From Sneathiella sp. (lineage in GTDB: Bacteria; Pseudomonadota; Alphaproteobacteria; Sneathiellales; Sneathiellaceae): DNA of 11,826 nt. Shown here piece by piece: positions 7,050-11,826 of this stretch (the first letter of the stretch is position 1; each line of letters opens with the position of its first letter). The stretch lies in the NCBI GenBank assembly GCA_002732675.1, contig NVRR01000069.1, positions 1 to 11,826 of the forward strand. The letters are read 5' to 3'. A model generated the notes under the pieces. The model did not search any database. It saw only the letters and a list, made by a program, of their open reading frames with translations, and was not told the DNA's origin. The translations under genes were made by a program, and so were the position numbers.

Positions 7050-7589
7050 ATGGCGGAGACAAAGCCGCAAATAGAAATTCTGTACGGAAGTGCGGATATC
7101 GCGAAGCGCAATGAGGAGTTGGCTGAAGAGATCGCGGCGGATATGGGCTCCGATATATTGGTGATCGCAGTCTTGAAGGGAAGTTTCGTGTTCGCCGCGG
7201 ATTTAATCCGGGCGTTGCATCATGCTGGCGTACAGCCGCAAATCGATTTCATGGCGTTGTCGTCCTATGGTGATAGATCCATCAGCAGCGGAACCGTTGT
7301 TATCACCCGCGATATTGTCGATACGGTGAAAGGCCGCAAAGTTTTGCTGATTGATGATATTTTGGAATCCGGACGGACAATGGATTTTGCCAAAAATGAG
7401 CTCATCGCGCGCGGGGCTGAGGCTGTGAAGACCTGCCTGATGCTGGATAAAAAAGGTAAACGGGTGAACAATTTCGAAGCGGATTTTGTTGGCTTTGATT
7501 GCCCGGACCTTTTCGTCATTGGCTATGGCCTTGATTACGCTCATTATTACCGCGAACTTCCCTATATCGGCTATATTGTGCAGAACTGA
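7050..7589 (+). CDS. hpt: Hypoxanthine phosphoribosyltransferase
   Basis: Purine salvage enzyme that joins hypoxanthine (and often guanine) to PRPP, giving IMP or GMP and pyrophosphate in the cytoplasm. The 179-residue protein has VLKGSFVF (41-48, the cis-peptide PPi loop), the SSYG flexible loop (71-74), the PRPP-binding motif VLLIDDILESGRT (98-110) and the C-terminal VIGYGLDYAHYYRELPYIG that closes over the base. The frame is open from GTG 7005, but ATG 7050 is chosen: GGAG stands 5 nt upstream and the family normally begins a few residues before the EILYG strand. It lies 51 nt after the zinc-ribbon gene and 14 nt before the response regulator, so co-transcription is likely. Confidence 0.95.
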   Translation: MAETKPQIEILYGSADIAKRNEELAEEIAADMGSDILVIAVLKGSFVFAADLIRALHHAGVQPQIDFMALSSYGDRSISSGTVVITRDIVDTVKGRKVLLIDDILESGRTMDFAKNELIARGAEAVKTCLMLDKKGKRVNNFEADFVGFDCPDLFVIGYGLDYAHYYRELPYIGYIVQN

Positions 7590-7603
7590 ACGGGATAAAC
7601 GAG

Positions 7604-8023
7604 ATGGCGCGTATTTTAATTGCAGAAGATGAAGCCGCCCTTCGGGAGTTTATCAGCCGGGCACTCACTCATTTTGGCCATGACGTGACAGTTGTTGAAG
7701 ACGGGGCGGAGGCTCTCGCCTTGTTGCAGACAGGAGCAAGCTTTGATTTGCTGCTGACCGATATCGTGATGCCGGTCATGGACGGAATTGCGCTTGCTTT
7801 AAAAGTGAGCAAGGAAAACCCGGATTTGAAAATCCTCATGATGACCGGCTACGCGGCGGAGCGTCAGCGGGCCCATAATCTCGATATGCTCATCCATGAA
7901 GTCATCGCCAAACCATTTACCCTGGACGAAATCTGCGCCAAGGTAGAGGTAGCACTGGCAAGCGAGGCCGGTCCATCTGTCGGCGTTACAACGTTCGATG
8001 CGGGTCTGATCTCGAAGAATTGA
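7604..8023 (+). CDS. Single-domain response regulator, CpdR-like
   Basis: A CheY-like receiver of 139 residues with no output domain. The phosphorylation site is D53 in LLLTDIVMPVMDG, with acidic E8/D9, T81 in MMTGYAA and K103 in IAKPF. The stretch LLTDIVMPxMDG...DLKILMMTGYAAE is close to Caulobacter CpdR, the receiver that delivers PopA-independent and PopA-dependent substrates to ClpXP when unphosphorylated and so controls CtrA turnover. The identity is inferred from motif resemblance, and other stand-alone receivers cannot be excluded. A tail of about 20 residues (120-139) after the last helix extends beyond Caulobacter CpdR, which ends near that point in Ala-Ala. The ATG lies 14 nt after hpt. 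No kinase gene is in the window. Confidence 0.75.
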   Translation: MARILIAEDEAALREFISRALTHFGHDVTVVEDGAEALALLQTGASFDLLLTDIVMPVMDGIALALKVSKENPDLKILMMTGYAAERQRAHNLDMLIHEVIAKPFTLDEICAKVEVALASEAGPSVGVTTFDAGLISKN

Positions 8024-8057
8024 ATTGCCCAGCCTTTTCCTGTGGTACGATATGGCT

Positions 8058-8063
8058 GGAGGG
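8058..8063 (+). promoter_or_regulatory. merF ribosome binding site within a possible hairpin
   Basis: GGAGGG with 8 nt to TTG 8072 decides the merF start: the upstream GTG 8042 precedes the site and GTG 8066 is only 2 nt from it. The first bases of the site also belong to the right arm of an inverted repeat, CCAGCC 8029-8034 and GGCTGG 8054-8059 with a 19-nt loop. Confidence 0.65.
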
Positions 8064-8071
8064 AAGTGGGC

Positions 8072-8281
8072 TTGGATAACCGGAAATTACTGAAAATAGG
8101 AATTGTTGGCAGCGTCATTGCGGCGCTTTGCTGCTTCACGCCGATCTTGGTCATTCTGTTCTCTGTCCTCGGGATCAGTGCATTTATCGGAATTCTGGAT
8201 ATTGTTCTCCTTCCAGTACTGGCTTTCTTTTTGTTATTGACCCTTTTTGCGTATCTCCGACGCCGTAAGGCGCGCGCGTAA
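8072..8281 (+). CDS. merF: MerF-type mercuric ion transporter
   Basis: A small inner-membrane protein of 69 residues that carries Hg(II) into the cytoplasm. Two transmembrane helices are visible, about 9-32 and 36-58. Helix 1 holds the vicinal pair C20-C21 in ALCCFTPILVILF, followed by LLPVLAFFLLLT, the MerF pattern. The TTG start gives an N-terminus MDNRKLLK like the MKDPKTLL of known MerF and places the cysteines within one residue of their known position (21-22). The protein ends RRRKARA, lacking the second Cys-Cys pair that known MerF has near its C-terminus. The stop and the next start overlap by one base (TAATG). It lies 48 nt after the response regulator; no merR, merA or merP is nearby. 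The family is firm; the transported metal is inferred. Confidence 0.85.
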   Translation: MDNRKLLKIGIVGSVIAALCCFTPILVILFSVLGISAFIGILDIVLLPVLAFFLLLTLFAYLRRRKARA

Positions 8282-8487
8282 TGACAGTCCTGACATCAAC
8301 AATCACCTGCCCCGAATGTGGCCATTCCGAGCTTGAATCCATGCCGACGAATGCCTGCCAATATTTTTATGATTGCAAAAGCTGCGCCGTGTTATTGAAG
8401 CCACTTATGGGCGATTGCTGTGTCTTTTGCTCCTTCGCTGATGTTCCCTGCCCTCCCATACAAGAAGATCACGCCTGCTGCGGCTAA
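8281..8487 (+). CDS. GDCCVxC-motif small cysteine-rich protein, mercury-associated
   Basis: A 68-residue protein with 11 cysteines: C10-x2-C13, C26, C32-x2-C35, C46-C47-x2-C50, C57 and C66-C67. GDCCVFCSF at 44-52 is the signature of the GDCCVxC family, some members of which are selenoproteins. Here the signature codons are TGC TGT and TGC, so the cysteine form is encoded. Family members are commonly found beside mercury transport genes. The likely role is thiol binding or relay of metal at the cytoplasmic side of MerF; this is inferred. The two CxxC pairs suggest a zinc ribbon. The ATG overlaps the merF stop by one base, so translation is coupled. Confidence 0.82.
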   Translation: MTVLTSTITCPECGHSELESMPTNACQYFYDCKSCAVLLKPLMGDCCVFCSFADVPCPPIQEDHACCG

Positions 8488-8593
8488 GGGCCGGCACTAA
8501 ATCGTGTGTGGCACTGAATTTGTTAACCATTTTCCGCTAGTTTTTCTATCCCATAATGTAATTGCTTAACTCTATGGGCGCGAAGGATTAACC
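8488..8593 (+). promoter_or_regulatory. Intergenic region, probable promoter of the glycan operon
   Basis: 106 nt without a gene. TTGTTA (8520-8525) and GCTAG (8536-8540) are spaced roughly like an alphaproteobacterial housekeeping promoter (TTGAC and GCTA elements), and CATAAT (8552-8557) is an alternative -10. TTAACCAT at 8523-8530 resembles a CtrA half-site motif described in Caulobacter, but one copy is weak evidence. No clear terminator hairpin for the merF module was found. GAAGGA at 8582-8587 is the ribosome site for the GTG at 8594. Confidence 0.35.
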
Positions 8594-10402
8594 GTGAGCA
8601 TCGAACGTATTTTCCTGGCTTTCCTTTTATGGCTGGTTTGCTTTGTCATGCTGCCGCTGCAGATCAGCGGCAAATCGGAATATTTGGACCCGGAAGGACC
8701 AGATGCATTTATGCGTCTTGAGCGGGTAAATATCCTCGTTGAAACCGGCAATTGGCACGACAATCATATACAGCGGGCAGGCGCCGCGGGCGGCGCCGAC
8801 CTTCATTGGACCCGGCCTATGGATATCTTGATTTTGGCGGTTGCGGCTCCACTTCTCCCCTTTATGGAAACGCGCGACGCCATTGAGCTCGCGGGGGTGG
8901 TTTTTCCTGCCTTAATGTCATTGGCACTGGTTTTCCTGTGCTTATGGGCTGTCGTGCCATTGATGCAGCAAAAAAACCTCCTCCTCGTCGTTATCATGCT
9001 GGCCGTGCAGCCCGTCATTCAGGATTATGTGGGCGTTGGACGGGTGGATCATCACGCCTTGCTGGCCGTACTCACGGCGGCGGTTCTGGGATGCCTGATC
9101 CGCCTTAGCCGAACAGGAAAATCCGGCAATTATGCGCTCTGTGCAGGTGCGATTAGTGGTTTTGGGCTTTGGGTCAGCCTTGAGTTCCTGACCATCTATG
9201 TCCCCGTAACCATCGGACTTGGGGCTTGCTGGCTAGTCTGGGGGCAGAAATGGCGTAAGGCAAATCGGGATTTTGCTATCGCCACCTTAGTTGTAAGTGT
9301 GATTGCGATCGTCATAGAAGTCCCTACTCAAGACTGGTTTATCGCCTGGTATGACCGCATTTCCGTCGCTCAGGCATTTCTCGTGCTATGTCCGGCGATT
9401 TTCTGGGGAGCAATTGCCTCGCTGTGTGAGCGGCGTCCGACCCTCGGCCTGCGATTGGGCATGGCCGGTTTCTACGGCGCCGTCTGTTTGTTTCTGATCA
9501 GTCAAATATTACCTAACCTGTTTATTGGCCCCCTAGCCGAAGCGGATCCACGCATTGGTGCTATCTGGTATGACAATGTATCAGAAATGGCGCCCTTGTT
9601 CGGAAAATGGCGGCAGGTGATCCTGAACTGCCTATTGGCGTTTGCGGCAATTATTTATAGTGGGTTTGTTCTTTTCGGGCAACTTCATCCGGAACGGCGG
9701 CAAATGTCCCTATGGTTGATAATCGTTCTGATTTTCGCCGGTGCGCTTGCGTTGGCGCATATCCGGGCGGGGCTCTATCTGTCGGTTGTTGCCGTTATAG
9801 CTGCTGGACCGCTCCTAGAGGATCTGCTGATCTGGGCAAATCGTCACTTCAAGGGCTGGAGAAAAGGCGCGACAGGTTTCCTTGTGCGTGCGGGAGTGAT
9901 ATTAGGACCGTTCTTATTGGCATTTGCCGTTGGCAGTATCGCCAATGGCCTTAAAACATCAGAAGCAGTGGCGGCGAATACAAAAGAAGCGCCCAAATGT
10001 AATGTCAAGAAAATGGCAGAAGCGCTATCGGCGGAGCGCTTCTCGGGGCAAAAGAAATTGCTGCGGTTCGTTAATAATATTGATGTCGGGCCTGAGTTTA
10101 TCTATCGCACGCGCCACCATTTTCTCGCCGTTCCCTATCATCGCAATGGTGACAGCATATACGATACCTTTGATCTGCTGACCGCAACAGATTATGAGCG
10201 GAGCCGCGCGCTTCTCGACAAATATGAGATTAACTATATTCTGTTATGCTTCAATGCATCGGAGGGTATATATTATAAGAAGCCGGATAATATTTCTTCG
10301 CTTTACAGCCGCCTGCAAGCGGGTGAACTTCCCGATGGTATTACAGCCGTTCCGGCGCCAGCGCCCTGGCGGCTTTATAAGTACAAGGCGATGACACCGT
10401 GA
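8594..10402 (+). CDS. Multi-pass membrane protein, STT3/GT-C glycosyltransferase-like
   Basis: A 602-residue inner-membrane protein with about 12-13 predicted helices up to residue 455 and a soluble C-terminal domain (about 456-602). The first loop after helix 1 has GPDAFMRLERV (35-45) and ADLHWTRPMD (68-77), where oligosaccharyltransferases and GT-C enzymes place an acidic metal or lipid-phosphate site. VDHHALL (151-157) begins a later helix, and the tail has LAVPYHRN (511-518). Similar proteins occur in alphaproteobacteria without assigned function. It may transfer a sugar from a lipid carrier on the periplasmic side. The GTG start is supported by GAAGGA 6 nt upstream. The following glycosyltransferase overlaps it by GTGA. 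No WWDYG-type motif of true STT3 was found, so enzyme activity remains a guess. Confidence 0.7.
   Translation: MSIERIFLAFLLWLVCFVMLPLQISGKSEYLDPEGPDAFMRLERVNILVETGNWHDNHIQRAGAAGGADLHWTRPMDILILAVAAPLLPFMETRDAIELAGVVFPALMSLALVFLCLWAVVPLMQQKNLLLVVIMLAVQPVIQDYVGVGRVDHHALLAVLTAAVLGCLIRLSRTGKSGNYALCAGAISGFGLWVSLEFLTIYVPVTIGLGACWLVWGQKWRKANRDFAIATLVVSVIAIVIEVPTQDWFIAWYDRISVAQAFLVLCPAIFWGAIASLCERRPTLGLRLGMAGFYGAVCLFLISQILPNLFIGPLAEADPRIGAIWYDNVSEMAPLFGKWRQVILNCLLAFAAIIYSGFVLFGQLHPERRQMSLWLIIVLIFAGALALAHIRAGLYLSVVAVIAAGPLLEDLLIWANRHFKGWRKGATGFLVRAGVILGPFLLAFAVGSIANGLKTSEAVAANTKEAPKCNVKKMAEALSAERFSGQKKLLRFVNNIDVGPEFIYRTRHHFLAVPYHRNGDSIYDTFDLLTATDYERSRALLDKYEINYILLCFNASEGIYYKKPDNISSLYSRLQAGELPDGITAVPAPAPWRLYKYKAMTP
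10018..10043. repeat. Perfect 9-bp inverted repeat inside the GT-C-like gene
   Basis: AGAAGCGCT (10018-10026) and AGCGCTTCT (10035-10043) form perfect arms around an 8-nt loop. The site lies within codons of the soluble domain (EALSAERF). There is no T-run after it, so it is not an intrinsic terminator. Confidence 0.6.
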
Positions 10403-11439
10403 ATCAAAGCGAAATAATAAGGAAGCCCCACAGCATTGATGCAATAACCGGTTCGCTGAACGTCCCCTCCATTGCGGTGATGATACCGTGCCTTAATGAG
10501 GAAATGACGATCGGACAAGTCATCGCGGATTTCAGAAGCGCGTTGCCGGACGCCAGGGTAATTATCTGTGACAATGCTTCGACGGATGAGACAGCCAGAA
10601 TAGCAAAAGACGCCGGAGCCGACGTGATTTACGAGGCCATGCCGGGCAAAGGCAATGCTGTCCGGCGGCTGTTTTCGGATATCGAAGCTGATATTTATGT
10701 GATGGTGGATGGCGACGCCACCTATGAGGCTGCGAAGGCCCCTGAGTTTGTCTCCTACCTGCTGGAACATCGTCTTGATATGGTTTGTGGCAAGCGGATT
10801 GCTTCTGCCGATGCGGCCTATCGCACCGGGCATATTATGGGCAATAAGATGTTTACGGCTTTGGTTGCCGCTGTGTTCGGGCAACGCTTTGACGATATCC
10901 TGACCGGGTATCGTGTGTTTTCCCGCCGTTTCGTCAAATCCTTTCCAATCCTGTCGGAAGGGTTCGAGATCGAAACCGAGCTCACCATTCATGCGTTGGA
11001 ACTGAATATGCCGGTGGCCGAAATTGCCAGTGAATATATCGAACGGCCCGAAGGTTCCAACAGCAAACTCAATACGATTTCAGATGGCCTCAGAATTAGC
11101 AAGCTCATCATCAAGCTTGTCAAAGATGAACGGCCAATGACATTTTTTGGCTGGCTGTTCCTGCTCTTTTGCAGCATGTCGCTCTTGCTAGGTGTTCCCT
11201 TGGTTCTGTCCTTTATGGAAACCGGGTTGGTGGAACGCTTACCGACGGCGGTGTTGGCGAGCTCCTGTATGCTGCTGTCCTTCCTGTTTTTGGCCTGCGG
11301 CTTTATCCTTGATTCTGTCACTCGCAGCCGCCGTGAACGAAAACGCATTGCGTATCTGTCGATCAGCGGGCCAGCCTCCATTGATGTACGCGAATTCAGG
11401 CGTGAAAAACAGGAGTACACGGGTAAGCCCGGCGTATAA
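10399..11439 (+). CDS. Family 2 (GT-A) glycosyltransferase with C-terminal membrane anchor
   Basis: A 346-residue enzyme of the dolichol-phosphate-mannose synthase type, likely moving a sugar from a nucleotide donor to a lipid carrier at the cytoplasmic face. It has IPCLNEE (29-35) at the first strand, CDNASTDET (57-65), a DxD metal site D104-G-D106, and DILTGYRVFSRRF (166-178) with EGFEIETEL (187-195) as the acceptor-side signature. Two helices at about 249-271 and 284-306 anchor it. The GTG start overlaps the end of the GT-C-like gene by 4 nt and has AAGG about 10 nt upstream. This coupling suggests that it makes the lipid-linked donor for the membrane protein. The sugar cannot be told. Confidence 0.88.
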   Translation: MNQSEIIRKPHSIDAITGSLNVPSIAVMIPCLNEEMTIGQVIADFRSALPDARVIICDNASTDETARIAKDAGADVIYEAMPGKGNAVRRLFSDIEADIYVMVDGDATYEAAKAPEFVSYLLEHRLDMVCGKRIASADAAYRTGHIMGNKMFTALVAAVFGQRFDDILTGYRVFSRRFVKSFPILSEGFEIETELTIHALELNMPVAEIASEYIERPEGSNSKLNTISDGLRISKLIIKLVKDERPMTFFGWLFLLFCSMSLLLGVPLVLSFMETGLVERLPTAVLASSCMLLSFLFLACGFILDSVTRSRRERKRIAYLSISGPASIDVREFRREKQEYTGKPGV

Positions 11440-11449
11440 ATTTTGACAT

Positions 11450-11826
11450 ATGAGACGTGAGACCACAAATAGGATACGGTTTGTAATCGAGGATTTATTT
11501 CCACCGATTCTAAGGGATTCCGTATTCTTTAAGTGGCTTGCTCAATTGGCTTGGGGTCCCCATTTTTCCGCCTTGGCAGAGTTTCGCAAAAATGCGCCGT
11601 TCCTCAGTGAAGCGGAGTATGAAGGCCTCTACCGGAACCATCCCCGTGTTCATGATATGACCGATAATTCCGAAGCTTGTATTCGCCGTATTGCGAATGA
11701 AGTCGTTGGCAGTTCGATCCTTGATGTCGGGTGCGGAACAGGCTTTCTGTTGAAGCGCGTCATCGATCTATCAGGATATGAGTTTCAGAGGGTGGTGGGG
11801 ACAGATCTGATCGCGCCCGAAGAAGG
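11450..11826 (+). CDS. Class I SAM-dependent methyltransferase, N-terminal part (3' end outside window)
   Basis: The frame opened by ATG 11450 runs without a stop to the end of the window (125 codons plus 2 bases). Residues 91-98 are LDVGCGTG, motif I of class I SAM-dependent methyltransferases, followed by VVGTDL (115-120), the second strand with its acidic ribose-binding residue. About 85 residues precede motif I, with hydrophobic IEDLFPPILRDSVFF suggesting membrane contact or a helical lid. It starts 10 nt after the glycosyltransferase stop, without a clear Shine-Dalgarno sequence, so it is probably the third gene of the same operon and may methylate the lipid or glycan. The substrate is unknown. 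Confidence 0.8.
   Translation, partial: MRRETTNRIRFVIEDLFPPILRDSVFFKWLAQLAWGPHFSALAEFRKNAPFLSEAEYEGLYRNHPRVHDMTDNSEACIRRIANEVVGSSILDVGCGTGFLLKRVIDLSGYEFQRVVGTDLIAPEE

Noticed and set aside
8413..8433. Selenocysteine codon in the GDCCVxC signature
   Set aside because: The codons read TGC TGT and TGC; there is no in-frame TGA, so this is the cysteine form.
8488..8520. Intrinsic terminator after the mercury module
   Set aside because: GC-rich stretches are present, but no stable stem followed by a T-run could be drawn.
8523..8530. TTAACCAT as a CtrA half-site before the GT-C-like gene
   Set aside because: A single 8-mer in an AT-rich gap is not sufficient evidence, although the motif is known from Caulobacter.
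8780..8797. GC palindrome as a regulatory site
   Set aside because: It encodes the Ala/Gly run next to the ADLHW motif and is best explained by codon composition.

Overview
The window reads as a chromosomal stretch of an alphaproteobacterium with a moderate GC content (about half, judged by eye). The assignment rests on gene content and order: a zinc-ribbon (MJ0042-type) membrane protein gene divergent from ftsE-ftsX, a DUF218 gene and a plsC-type acyltransferase gene downstream of ftsX, a CpdR-like single-domain response regulator, and a B12-dependent class II ribonucleotide reductase. No species can be named. No rRNA, tRNA, CRISPR array, insertion sequence or phage gene was seen.

Layout. 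(a) 1-283, plus: the 3' end of a ChaC-type gamma-glutamylcyclotransferase gene, overlapping by 4 bases the end of the convergent nrdJ. (b) 280-2604, minus: nrdJ, preceded by a short AT-rich upstream region holding a palindrome. (c) 2703-6170, minus: a tightly packed operon read ftsE > ftsX > GmhB-like phosphatase > YdcF-like protein > plsC-like acyltransferase, with 1-nt to 4-nt junctions throughout. These are envelope and division functions. (d) 6171-6293: the divergent promoter region. (e) 6294-8487, plus: zinc-ribbon membrane protein, hypoxanthine phosphoribosyltransferase, CpdR-like response regulator, then a two-gene mercury-type module (MerF and a GDCCVxC protein). (f) 8594 to the end, plus: a multi-pass membrane protein resembling STT3/GT-C glycosyltransferases, a family 2 glycosyltransferase with a C-terminal membrane anchor, and the start of a class I SAM methyltransferase. 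The three look like one operon for a lipid-linked sugar or envelope glycan.

The points most worth a second look are the MerF that lacks its usual C-terminal cysteine pair but sits directly before a small cysteine-rich protein ending in one, the uncharacterised GT-C / GT2 / methyltransferase operon, and the GmhB-like phosphatase without the zinc loop inside an ftsEX operon. Several starts were revised from the longest reading frame: ftsE and merF use TTG, and hpt and the ydcF-like gene start internally, in each case supported by a Shine-Dalgarno sequence.
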